NCBI RefSeq assembly: GCF_003313385.1
Contig: NZ_QMHN01000002.1
Coordinates: 134,603-198,602, forward strand
Source of the DNA: Pedobacter chitinilyticus
GTDB lineage: Bacteria > Bacteroidota > Bacteroidia > Sphingobacteriales > Sphingobacteriaceae
DNA length: 64,000 nt
Reading direction: 5' to 3'
A model generated the notes under the pieces. The model did not search any database. It saw only the letters and a list, made by a program, of their open reading frames with translations, and was not told the origin of the DNA. Each line of letters begins with the position of its first letter. Within the stretch, counting starts at the first letter, position 1. Made by a program: the position numbers and the translations under genes. This document shows, in pieces, positions 41,548 through 50,106 of the stretch.

Positions 41548-43743
41548 ATGAGCAAAACAATTATTATTTCGAACAGACTACCCGTAAAAATCACCAAAAA
41601 CAACGGAAAATATAGCTTACAAAGCAGCGAAGGCGGCCTAGCCACTGGATTAGGCGATGCCTATAAAAACGGCAATATGCTTTGGGTAGGCTGGCCTGGC
41701 ATCGACATTCCGCCGCAAGACCAACCACAAATCAAAGAAAGGCTGGCCAAAATGAATTTGGTTCCAGTATTCCTCACCCAAGAAGAAATCAACCTATTTT
41801 ACGAGGGATTTTCCAACGAAGTGCTATGGCCAGTTTTCCACTACTTGGTAACCTATGCCCGCTTTGAGCAGGTGTATTGGGATAGTTATGTTTCGGTAAA
41901 CGAAAAGTTTGCAGAAGCTACACAAAGTATATTTACCGAAGGCAATAAAATATGGATACAGGATTATCAGTTGTTGTGCTTGCCTTCCATGTTGAGAAAC
42001 CGACTTACTGATACCACCATAGGCTTTTTCCAACACATCCCCTTCCCTTCCTTTGAGATTTTCAGACTGATACCATGGCGAGATAAATTAATTGAGGGCA
42101 TGCTAGGTGCCGACTTAATTGGTTTTCACACTTATGACGATGTGAGACATTTTTTAAGTACAGCATCTCGTTTAACACCCGTTAATTTTTCTTCAAATAT
42201 CATTTCTCTAAATAATAGACAAATCATTGTAGAACCATTCCCTATGGGCATCGACTTCGACAAGTTTGAAAAACTACCATTACAACGACAAGTACTTGCC
42301 GAAATAGATAATCTTCAAACAGAAAAACAAGGCAGAATGATACTGTCTATTGACCGCTTGGACTACAGCAAAGGAATTTTAGAACGCATTAGGGCATTTG
42401 AACTACTGCTGCAACTTCATCCAAAATTTATTGGCGAAATTTCTCTGTTTATGATTGTGGTTCCCTCAAGGGATACCGTTGCACAATACAAGGAACTCAA
42501 AGAAAAAATAGACCAGTTGGTAGGCAATATCAATGCAAAATATCGCACCCTAGATTGGGTTCCTATCAGCTATTTTTATCGCTCCTTTTCTATTCAAAGC
42601 CTCTCTGCACTTTATAGTGCTGCTGATATTTGTCTAGTAACACCAATGCGAGACGGAATGAATCTAGTAAGCAAGGAATATGTAGCCAGCCGTCGAGACG
42701 AAACAGGCGTACTGATTTTGAGCGAAATGGCTGGAGCTTCAAAAGAATTAAATGATGCACTTATTGTAAACCCCAACAACATTGGTGACATTATGAACGC
42801 CATTGTAAACGCACTACAAATGCCCGTAGAAGAGCAAAAAAGACGCATGCAGAGTATGCGGGCATTGGTGAAGAAATTTAACGTGAACCGCTGGGTCAAC
42901 AATTTTTTAAGCCGTATGGACGATGCAAAGCTCTTGGAACATTCTCTACGTACCAAACATGCCGTTAACAAAGTTAGTCAAGGCATTGTTAGCAGATATG
43001 CCGCCACCCAAAAACGCATTATCTTTTTAGACTACGATGGTACCTTGGTCGGTTTTAAAGCGAACATTGATGAAGCTAGCCCAGACAAGGAGTTACTGAC
43101 TTTATTGGAAAACTTTGCCAAAGACCCTGCTAACACAGTAGTGGTCATCAGCGGACGCAACCATAAAACATTAGAACAATGGTTTGGACATTTGAACATC
43201 AGCATCATTGCCGAACACGGCGCTTGGCAAAAACGACAACATGATACCTGGCATGCACTCCCACTACTTAATGACCAGTGGAAATCTGAAATCAGGAGCA
43301 TTTTGGACACCTACACAGATAGGACACCTGGTTCGTTTATTGAAGAAAAAAGCTTTTCGCTCGTTTGGCATTACCGTAAAACCGAGCAAGGTCTTGGTGA
43401 GCTGAGAGCCAATGAAATCATTAATAACTTAAGGGTATTGGCGGCTGATAAAGGTTTACAGATTATGCCTGGCAACAAAGTAATTGAGTTTAGGAATATG
43501 GAGGTAAACAAAGGCAAAGCGGCATTAAACTGGCTACATGAGACTGAACATGACTTTATTTTAGCCATGGGCGATGACCACACGGACGAGGATATTTTTA
43601 AAGCAATGCCTAACAATGCCATCACGATCAAAGTAGGCAGTGAGGTTTCGGAAGCTAAGTTTTACTTGAATGATTACCATGAAGTAAGGGATTTGCTTCA
43701 GTCGATATTAACTGAAACTGCTATAAAAAACGTATCAGCGTAA
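41548..43743 (+). CDS. Fused trehalose-6-phosphate synthase / trehalose-6-phosphate phosphatase
   Basis: 731 residues. The N-terminal GT20 synthase (OtsA-like, about 1-470) has SNRLPVKI at the start, EGGLATGL near 30, VWIQDYQLL-like IQDYQLLCLP near 136, and MRDGMNLVSKEYVA near 368. The C-terminal HAD phosphatase (OtsB-like, about 490-731) has DYDGTLV near 495, VVISGRNHKTLE near 532 and MGDDHTDEDIF near 673. Both active sites look intact, so one polypeptide makes trehalose from UDP- or GDP-glucose and glucose 6-phosphate. It faces the GH15, glgC and glgA genes across a repeat-filled gap. Confidence 0.95.
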   Translation: MSKTIIISNRLPVKITKNNGKYSLQSSEGGLATGLGDAYKNGNMLWVGWPGIDIPPQDQPQIKERLAKMNLVPVFLTQEEINLFYEGFSNEVLWPVFHYLVTYARFEQVYWDSYVSVNEKFAEATQSIFTEGNKIWIQDYQLLCLPSMLRNRLTDTTIGFFQHIPFPSFEIFRLIPWRDKLIEGMLGADLIGFHTYDDVRHFLSTASRLTPVNFSSNIISLNNRQIIVEPFPMGIDFDKFEKLPLQRQVLAEIDNLQTEKQGRMILSIDRLDYSKGILERIRAFELLLQLHPKFIGEISLFMIVVPSRDTVAQYKELKEKIDQLVGNINAKYRTLDWVPISYFYRSFSIQSLSALYSAADICLVTPMRDGMNLVSKEYVASRRDETGVLILSEMAGASKELNDALIVNPNNIGDIMNAIVNALQMPVEEQKRRMQSMRALVKKFNVNRWVNNFLSRMDDAKLLEHSLRTKHAVNKVSQGIVSRYAATQKRIIFLDYDGTLVGFKANIDEASPDKELLTLLENFAKDPANTVVVISGRNHKTLEQWFGHLNISIIAEHGAWQKRQHDTWHALPLLNDQWKSEIRSILDTYTDRTPGSFIEEKSFSLVWHYRKTEQGLGELRANEIINNLRVLAADKGLQIMPGNKVIEFRNMEVNKGKAALNWLHETEHDFILAMGDDHTDEDIFKAMPNNAITIKVGSEVSEAKFYLNDYHEVRDLLQSILTETAIKNVSA

Positions 43744-44099
43744 ATGTTCCGTCATTTCGACCGCAGCGCAGTCACGAATGTTCAAGGGGATTTGTCCCGA
43801 CTCTTCGGGGGAAATCTTTGGATGAGAATTCGTCATACTTCTAAATTATTTTAACCGCAAAGAAGTCAAAAGTATTCGCAAAGTGGCGCAAAGAAAGCAT
43901 TATCTAAAACCTTTGCGTTCTTAGCGTTACTCTTATTTTCCTTTGCGGTTAATCGACTAGTCGTCATTTCGACCGCAGCGCAGTCCCGAATGTTCGGGAG
44001 AGAAATCTTTGGAAATAAATGACAAAATACAAGGTTAAAAGATTTCTCGGCTACGCTCGAAATGACGAGAATGTATAGCCTTCACCTTAAAATAACCAA
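43744..44099. repeat. Convergent intergenic stretch packed with dispersed repeats
   Basis: Two copies of GTCATTTCGACCGCAGCGCA occur at 43751-43782 and 43963-43995. The second pairs with a reversed relative at 44040-44068 (CTCGGCTACGCTCGAAATGA). Between them TTAACCGCAAAG (43851-43862) is repeated inverted at 43941-43952. No gene or clear terminator is present; these structures may end both transcripts. Confidence 0.8.
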
Positions 44100-45884
44100 C
44101 TACAAAAACACGGGCCTATCCAATTTCTTCGCAATGCGATACGCAGCATTCATCAATCCCACATGGCTGTAAGCCTGTGGAAAATTACCCCACTGACTGC
44201 CTGTTTTCGCATCTACATCTTCGCTGAACAACAACAAGTGGTTGCTAAAGGAAATGATATTTTCAAACGCCTGTATCGCCTCATCAAGTCTGCCTACGCA
44301 AGCCAAAGCTTCCACATACCAAAAAGCACAAATAAGGAACGTCGTCTTCGGTTTACCAAAATCATCTGCATGCAGATAACGGTAAAACAAACCATCTTCA
44401 GTTTTCAATTCCTTCTCCAAACCTGCCAAATGGTCTTTCGCACGCTGTGACGACGGATCTAGATAATTCATCACGATCAACTGGAGCGTGCTAGCGTCCA
44501 GATGTTTACTTCCCACAGCGTTGGTATACACCTTTCGTTCCTCATCATAACAGGCTTCAATATGAGCAGCAGCTTTATCAATCAATATCTTTGCCCTGTC
44601 TTCTAGTGCCTGATTGCCTATGGTTTTAGCCATTTTTAACGCTGCATTAGCACCAGCCCATTGAAACAAGTTACTATAGCAATGCATATTTGCAATGTTC
44701 CTAAATTCCCAAATCCCCGCATCTTTCTCATCAATGGTCATCTCAATTTTTTTAAGAACACCGTCTATCCAACGAACCGAATCTCCTCTTTCAGAAAAAA
44801 CAAAACGATGATCCGTATAAAGCGGTAGCATGGAAATAAGCACCTGACCGTTAATATCATTTTGAATATGCTCGTAAGCCTGATTACCCACACGAATAGG
44901 CTGTTCGCCCATGTAGCCTCTTAAATGCTCCAATGTTTCTTCTACAATATGACGCTTCCCAGTAATGCCATATAAAGGTTGATATCGTTTATCCGTATCA
45001 AAAGTAATATCAGAAATGTAGTTGAAGTACTTTTCCATTTCCTCAAAGTGGCCAATATGATTCAGGGAAGTCAGCGTATAATAAGAATCACGGAGCCAGC
45101 AATAACGATAATCCCAATTCCGAGTACTTCCTGGGGATTCGGGCAAACTAGTAGTACTTGCCGCAATAATGGCCCCAGTATCTTCGTATTGATGTATTTT
45201 AAGCACCAAAGCTGAACGAATGACGTAAGGCTGGTAAAAACCTGCAATGGAAGAATGTTTGATCCAAACCCGCCAATAAGCAGTTGTTTCTCTCAAAAAT
45301 TGCTCCGCAGTAGCTACAATAGGTGCATCCAGCGTATAGCCATAAGTAAAAATGAGGTATTTCACATCATTGAGCACAAAGTCCTGCTCTTTTAAGATAT
45401 AATTTAGGGAGACATTGGTGGTTAGGCGCAAATCTTCATCACAACCCATATAATCAATATGATTACTGCCAATGGCTGTTCTCATTTTACTTCTCCCATA
45501 ATCGCAAACGGGTTCACAAGCGATTTTTATCCTGGGATTACCTTCCAAAGGTTCTATCTTTCTAATGAGCATCAAGGGCTTAAAATAACGCTCGTGCAAA
45601 TGAAACCGAGGTGCAAAATCTGTAATGCGATACCTACCATCTGCAGCGGTAATTTCTGTTCGCAATACATTGGTGTTTTCTATATAATATTGATGTGAGC
45701 TGTAATCTGAAGTAGGCAGAATCGTGCATTTACCGCCTTTTTCTTCATCGAGCATACTGCCAAAGACAAAGGAACTATCGAATTTAGGCCAGCATAGCCA
45801 ACTGATATTTGTGTTTTTATGAATGTGAGCGATGTACGAGCAATTACCGATGATTCCAGTTTGATATAAGTGTGTAGCTGTCAT
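44100..45884 (-). CDS. Glycoside hydrolase family 15 (glucoamylase/trehalase type)
   Basis: 594 residues from the ATG giving MTATHLYQTGIIGNCSYIAH, the usual GH15 opening; the longer frame upstream adds an unlikely hydrophobic tail. The catalytic-domain hallmark STRNWDYRYCWLRDSYYTL is near residue 255, and the second acid region lies near 400-560. GH15 enzymes of this bacterial group include glucoamylases and trehalases. There is no signal peptide, and the gene sits between the trehalose synthase and glycogen genes, so a cytoplasmic trehalase or a glycogen-trimming enzyme is most likely. Confidence 0.9.
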   Translation of the reverse strand: MTATHLYQTGIIGNCSYIAHIHKNTNISWLCWPKFDSSFVFGSMLDEEKGGKCTILPTSDYSSHQYYIENTNVLRTEITAADGRYRITDFAPRFHLHERYFKPLMLIRKIEPLEGNPRIKIACEPVCDYGRSKMRTAIGSNHIDYMGCDEDLRLTTNVSLNYILKEQDFVLNDVKYLIFTYGYTLDAPIVATAEQFLRETTAYWRVWIKHSSIAGFYQPYVIRSALVLKIHQYEDTGAIIAASTTSLPESPGSTRNWDYRYCWLRDSYYTLTSLNHIGHFEEMEKYFNYISDITFDTDKRYQPLYGITGKRHIVEETLEHLRGYMGEQPIRVGNQAYEHIQNDINGQVLISMLPLYTDHRFVFSERGDSVRWIDGVLKKIEMTIDEKDAGIWEFRNIANMHCYSNLFQWAGANAALKMAKTIGNQALEDRAKILIDKAAAHIEACYDEERKVYTNAVGSKHLDASTLQLIVMNYLDPSSQRAKDHLAGLEKELKTEDGLFYRYLHADDFGKPKTTFLICAFWYVEALACVGRLDEAIQAFENIISFSNHLLLFSEDVDAKTGSQWGNFPQAYSHVGLMNAAYRIAKKLDRPVFL

Positions 45885-45953
45885 AAATAAAAAAGGGATG
45901 TTTATGATTACAACAGCAAAAGCACTCGATGGTTTAAAAAAGACTGAAATCGC

Positions 45954-45981
45954 ATAAAAAAAGCGGGCCATTACCCGCTTT
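45954..45981 (-). terminator. Terminator between glgC and the GH15 gene
   Basis: AAAGCGGG (45960-45967) and CCCGCTTT (45974-45981) with a 6-base loop, followed by T-run on the minus strand. It ends the glgA-glgC unit. Confidence 0.85.
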
Positions 45982-46043
45982 ACTTTTATCATTTATGCCA
46001 GACTTTTACATTGTCTTTAGTGCTAAATAAAGGAAAAACATCC

Positions 46044-47315
46044 TTAAATCACGGTGCCATTTGGCACTATGGCTCCTTTTTTAACCACTACAATTCCATC
46101 CTTAACTACATAAAAACCATAATCACCTTCAGCCAAATGCGCGCCACCATTGATGCGTACATCATTTCCTATTTTCGAGTTTTTATCGATAATGGCATTG
46201 TTGATGTAACAACGATCACCAATACCAAGTAAAGGAATTCCCGCTCTACTGGCTTCGTTAATTTCTTCCAGTGTTTGATAACGATCACTGCCCATCACAT
46301 AACAGTTAGCAATGGTAGTTCCCCGTCCAATACGTGACCTAATCCCTAACACGGCATGCTCTACCCTACTGGCCTGAACAATACAGCCTTCCGCGATAAT
46401 GGTCTTTTCCAAAGTAGTGCCTGATATTTTTGAAGGAGGCAACATCCTCGACCTTGTAAAAATGGTGTGGGCAGTGTCAAACATGTTGAACTGTGGCAAA
46501 TCATCCGTTAACCCCAAATTGGCTTCAAAAAACGAAGAGATATTACCGATATCTGTCCAATAGCCTTCATATTGATAGCTCAATACTCGGCTGTTTTCCA
46601 AAGCCCTCGGGATAATTTCTTTACCAAAATCTTTCTCCTCAGGGTTTTCATTTAACATCTTGATCAATACGTCTCGATTAAAAACGTAAATACCCATAGA
46701 AGCTAAGAAATTTTTACCGTAGCGTGCCATTTCCACTCCTGTATCGGAAGTCCAGTCTGGCAATAATTCTGTTTTAGGTTTCTCAATAAACGAAGTGATG
46801 ACATTATGTTCATCCGTTTTCATGATGCCAAAATCTGTGGCATCTTTAGCCGTAACAGGAATAGTAGCAATGGAAATTTCGGCTTCAGCATCAATATGCG
46901 CTTTTAGCATTTCCTTAAAGTCCATTTGGTACAACTGGTCACCAGAAAGAATCAAGATATAATCAAACTCATGACTCACAATGTGGTGCATGCATTGACG
47001 CACGGCATCGGCAGTACCCTGAAACCAAGCTGGATTATCAGGGGTTTGTTCTGCGGCCAAAATATCCACAAAAGCCTTCGAAAAATGGCTAAAATGGTAA
47101 GTGTTTTTGATGTGCTTATTTAACGAAGCCGAGTTGAACTGCGTGAGCACGAACATGCGATGTATACCAGAATTCAAGCAATTGGAAATTGGAATATCGA
47201 CTAAACGATATTTACCCGCAATTGGCACGGCTGGTTTTGATCTGGTTAATGTTAATGGTGACAATCTTGAACCTTGACCACCTCCAAGGATCACTCCTAA
47301 TACTTTTTCCGTCAT
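46044..47315 (-). CDS. glgC: Glucose-1-phosphate adenylyltransferase
   Basis: 423 residues. Nucleotide-binding GVILGGGQGSRLSPLT at the start, KPAVPIAGKYRLVDIPISN near 28, catalytic ILSGDQLYQMDF near 130, SFIEKPK near 188, and a C-terminal left-handed beta-helix with hexapeptide repeats (about 300-423). It makes ADP-glucose for glycogen and is the regulated step of the pathway. It lies 9 bases after glgA on the same strand. Confidence 0.96.
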   Translation of the reverse strand: MTEKVLGVILGGGQGSRLSPLTLTRSKPAVPIAGKYRLVDIPISNCLNSGIHRMFVLTQFNSASLNKHIKNTYHFSHFSKAFVDILAAEQTPDNPAWFQGTADAVRQCMHHIVSHEFDYILILSGDQLYQMDFKEMLKAHIDAEAEISIATIPVTAKDATDFGIMKTDEHNVITSFIEKPKTELLPDWTSDTGVEMARYGKNFLASMGIYVFNRDVLIKMLNENPEEKDFGKEIIPRALENSRVLSYQYEGYWTDIGNISSFFEANLGLTDDLPQFNMFDTAHTIFTRSRMLPPSKISGTTLEKTIIAEGCIVQASRVEHAVLGIRSRIGRGTTIANCYVMGSDRYQTLEEINEASRAGIPLLGIGDRCYINNAIIDKNSKIGNDVRINGGAHLAEGDYGFYVVKDGIVVVKKGAIVPNGTVI

Positions 47316-47324
47316 AGCTTTGTT

Positions 47325-48731
47325 TTACATTTGGTATATATCAATGTATTGCTGTGCCGAGCTGTCCCACGAATGGTCTATCGACATCATATATTTTCTA
47401 ATTTCTTTCACTTTTTTCTGATCTAAATAAAGTTCGTATGCCCTACCTATGGCGTGTCCAACATCCCAAACACTACTTTGATCATGGCAAATGCCAAAAC
47501 CACCATCTCCAATATCAATTACCGTATCCTTTAAACCTCCTATGCGCCTTACAATAGGAATGGTTCCGTACCTTAACGCATACATTTGATTAAGGCCACA
47601 AGGCTCCACTCTTGAAGGCATCAACAAAAAATCTGCACCCGCATAAATTTGATGCGACAAAGCTTCGTTGTAACCAATATAGGCATTATACTTGCCAGGA
47701 TAGTGTTGCGTAATTTCATTCAACCGATCTTCAACTTGTGGATCTCCTGAACCTAGCACCAAAATATTAATTCCACCACCGCTTTGCGCCAAGGCATTGT
47801 AAAAAATATCAGGTAATAGGTCTGCTCCTTTTTCTCCTACCAAACGACCAATAAAGGTGTAAAGTGGTTGATCTGGATCGAGGTTAAAAACACGGCAAAG
47901 CTCATCTTTGTTTGCTTTTTTTCCACTTTCTAAAGTTCGGGCATTATACGTTTTTACAATCATCGAATCCTTTTGCGGATTCCAAACTTCGATATCTATC
48001 CCGTTAAGCACACCAATAGATTTACCTCGCTCTTGTGCCAGTAAACTTTCTAGTCCGTTGGCTGCATGACTGATTTCATCCAAATAACTTGGCGACACAG
48101 TGGTCACTCTCCAAGCACATTTAATGGCTGCAGCCAAAGGGTTAATGGCACTGCTCCAATCTAACTTACTGGTATTAATCAAATCAAAAGGTGGCAGATA
48201 ATGTAATTTATCCCAACCAAATTGTCCCTGATATTGTGCATTGTGAATGGTCAATACTGTTGGAACTTGATTAAGCTTGCTGAACTGAAAGCAATTGCTC
48301 ATCATAAAGGGAATTAACCCCGCATGATGATCGTGAACATGTACCACATCTGGTTGATGTTCCCATTGAGCCATCCAATCTAGCGCAGCAATTTGAAAAG
48401 CCAAAAAACGTTCGGTATCATCAGCAAACCCATATACGCCATCTCTATCAAACAAGCCAGCAATGTGTACCAAATAGATATCAAAACCTAGTTTATTGGT
48501 CGATTCTCTTAATATGCGAGCCTGATAACTGACAGCGCCTACTTTTACCCAGCCATCGTAAACCGTCTCAAATTCGTTTTCGTATAAAAATTTAGAATTG
48601 TAGGCAGGCATCACTACCTTGGCCACATGGCCAAGCTTGTTCTGATATTTAGGCAGTGCACCCACAACATCACCCAAACCACCTACTTTAGCAATAGGAT
48701 AACACTCGGCACTTAGATGTATGATCTCCAT
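47325..48731 (-). CDS. glgA: Glycogen synthase (ADP-glucose)
   Basis: 468 residues. The GT5 starch-synthase signature KVGGLGDVVGALP is near residue 16, HVHDHHAGLIPF is near 130, and the C-terminal GT-B half has FIGRLVGEKGADLLP near 300 and SRVEPCGLNQMYALRYGTIP near 375. It extends alpha-1,4-glucan from ADP-glucose. First gene of the glgA-glgC unit. Confidence 0.96.
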   Translation of the reverse strand: MEIIHLSAECYPIAKVGGLGDVVGALPKYQNKLGHVAKVVMPAYNSKFLYENEFETVYDGWVKVGAVSYQARILRESTNKLGFDIYLVHIAGLFDRDGVYGFADDTERFLAFQIAALDWMAQWEHQPDVVHVHDHHAGLIPFMMSNCFQFSKLNQVPTVLTIHNAQYQGQFGWDKLHYLPPFDLINTSKLDWSSAINPLAAAIKCAWRVTTVSPSYLDEISHAANGLESLLAQERGKSIGVLNGIDIEVWNPQKDSMIVKTYNARTLESGKKANKDELCRVFNLDPDQPLYTFIGRLVGEKGADLLPDIFYNALAQSGGGINILVLGSGDPQVEDRLNEITQHYPGKYNAYIGYNEALSHQIYAGADFLLMPSRVEPCGLNQMYALRYGTIPIVRRIGGLKDTVIDIGDGGFGICHDQSSVWDVGHAIGRAYELYLDQKKVKEIRKYMMSIDHSWDSSAQQYIDIYQM

Positions 48732-48882
48732 AAATGATACTCGGATAGAAATTGTTTTAAATTAGGCAAATCATTGAGTATTGCAAACTTTTACGCCAAA
48801 TAAATTTCTAAAATTGCCGAAGATCAGTTTTGCCACAGATGCACAGATAGAAAATAGTAGGTATAATTTTAAGCAAGAACTT

Positions 48883-48965
48883 CGTCATTGCGAGGTACGA
48901 AGCAATCTTAAAAAATTAAAGAGGCTGTTACTCGCTTTAGGATTGCTTCGTACCTCGCAATGACG
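48883..48965. repeat. Dispersed 84-bp inverted repeat, copy C
   Basis: Outer arms CGTCATTGCGAGGTACGAAG and its reverse complement are perfect. The variable position (GTAC here, GCAC in copy B) changes on both arms together, which indicates selection for, or generation by, pairing. Confidence 0.9.
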
Positions 48966-48985
48966 TCACACAAAAACTCATAAAA

Positions 48986-49012
48986 AGAAAAAGCTGGGCT
49001 TGGGGCCCAGCT
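48986..49012 (-). terminator. cobA terminator
   Basis: AGCTGGGC (48992-48999) and GCCCAGCT (49005-49012) with a 5-base loop; TTTTTCTTTTT follows on the minus strand. Confidence 0.88.
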
Positions 49013-49053
49013 AATCACAACCAAACAAAAATATTACTCTAAGTAATAAGCTT

Positions 49054-49851
49054 TTAATATTCTTCTTGCGCCATAATGGCGTAGAACTGATGGATGGAAT
49101 TGAACTGCGGATGTAACGACACCACATTTCCAAATACCAGTAATGCTGGCGAACTCAATTTCTTTTCTTCTATTAATTCTTCGATGGTGTCTACAATGCC
49201 CACGACTACATTCTCTTCTTTAGACGATCCATTTTCGATGACCGCCACTGGCAAATTTGCTTTACCTTCAGCTTTAAATATTTCTGCAATTTCTTTGATT
49301 TTTTCGATGCCCATTAAAACTACAATGGTCGCATTTGATTTTGCAGCAACATACAAATCAGGTGAGATTAGCCCCTGTGAATTGGTCCCTGTAACTACCC
49401 AAAAACTTTCGCTCATGTTGCCATAAACCATAGGGATTTTCTGTAATCCTGGTACGCCAAGCGCACTAGAAACGCCAGGTACAATCTCTGTTGGAATGCT
49501 ATAAGATTCTGCTACGTGGATTTCTTCGTATCCTCTTGCAAATACAAAAGGATCTCCGCTTTTTAGCCTTACGACATGGCCGTAGTTCAAAGCATAATCT
49601 ATCATCAATTTGTTGACTAATTTTTGAGAGAAAGATTCATCATCGGACTGCTTACCTACATAAACTTTAATTGCTTTTTCAGGCGCATGATTTAGCAAAG
49701 CTTCGTTTACCAAAGCATCGTACAAAACCACATCAGCAGTTGCCAATGCTTTTACACCTTTTAAGGTTAACAAATCTGGATCACCAGGACCTGCACCTAC
49801 CAAAGTTATCTTAGGTTCTATGGTATTTCTTTCTACTTTTTCTAAAATCAT
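49054..49851 (-). CDS. cobA: Uroporphyrinogen-III C-methyltransferase
   Basis: 265 residues. SAM-binding VGAGPGDPDLLTLKG near residue 18, RLKSGDPFVFARGYEE near 96, and the typical TGTNSQG and VVLMGIEKI segments. It methylates uroporphyrinogen III twice to precorrin-2, the branch point to siroheme and B12. As no other cobalamin genes are near, siroheme for sulfite or nitrite reductase is the likely use. The upstream region has a striking palindrome at the -33 position, so it is probably controlled by a specific regulator. Confidence 0.94.
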   Translation of the reverse strand: MILEKVERNTIEPKITLVGAGPGDPDLLTLKGVKALATADVVLYDALVNEALLNHAPEKAIKVYVGKQSDDESFSQKLVNKLMIDYALNYGHVVRLKSGDPFVFARGYEEIHVAESYSIPTEIVPGVSSALGVPGLQKIPMVYGNMSESFWVVTGTNSQGLISPDLYVAAKSNATIVVLMGIEKIKEIAEIFKAEGKANLPVAVIENGSSKEENVVVGIVDTIEELIEEKKLSSPALLVFGNVVSLHPQFNSIHQFYAIMAQEEY

Positions 49852-49876
49852 CTTTGCTCTTTTTTAATCAATGATA

Positions 49877-49935
49877 CAAATGTATATAAATTCTACCTAT
49901 TTAGTAGTATTTATTTAAAAAATAAATACTACTAA
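49877..49935 (-). promoter_or_regulatory. cobA promoter with large inverted repeat
   Basis: The -7 box TACATTTG (49877-49884, minus) is preceded by CTACCTATTTAGTAG (49893-49907), a CTAC/GTAG palindrome, which overlaps a perfect 16-bp inverted repeat (49901-49916 / 49920-49935, TTAGTAGTATTTATTT). There is no -33 TTTG at the usual spacing, so activator control is plausible. A related 15-mer lies before the TonB receptor gene. Confidence 0.6.
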
Positions 49936-50003
49936 TTGATCTTCAAGCAAATAAATTAAAGGAAAGAAATATATTCTCTCTAAACATTTATCTATAAAAT
50001 AAA

Positions 50004-50027
50004 AAAGCCACCCTATAAAGGTGGCTT
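50004..50027 (-). terminator. Terminator of the HEPN-like gene
   Basis: AAGCCACC (50005-50012) and GGTGGCTT (50020-50027) with a 7-base loop; six T follow on the minus strand. Confidence 0.85.
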
Positions 50028-50106
50028 AATATTCCGTAAAAATTCAAATATCATCTGAAATATTTGAATATCGTTTTTATTTGTTTCCCATGACTTTTGG
50101 TTTTAG

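Larger units (their letters stand above)
48732..49053. other. Intergenic stretch between glgA and cobA
   Basis: It contains one CCACAGATGCACAGAT copy (48832-48848), dispersed repeat copy C and the cobA terminator. No gene seen. Confidence 0.7.

Noticed and set aside
44100..45992. Membrane-anchored form of the GH15 enzyme using the first ATG
   Set aside because: The added 36 residues are not conserved-looking and end directly before the typical GH15 N terminus, MTATHLYQTG.
32517..48965. CRISPR-like array from the repeated CGTCATTGCGAG units
   Set aside because: The copies are kilobases apart, palindromic and lack spacers; no cas gene is present.
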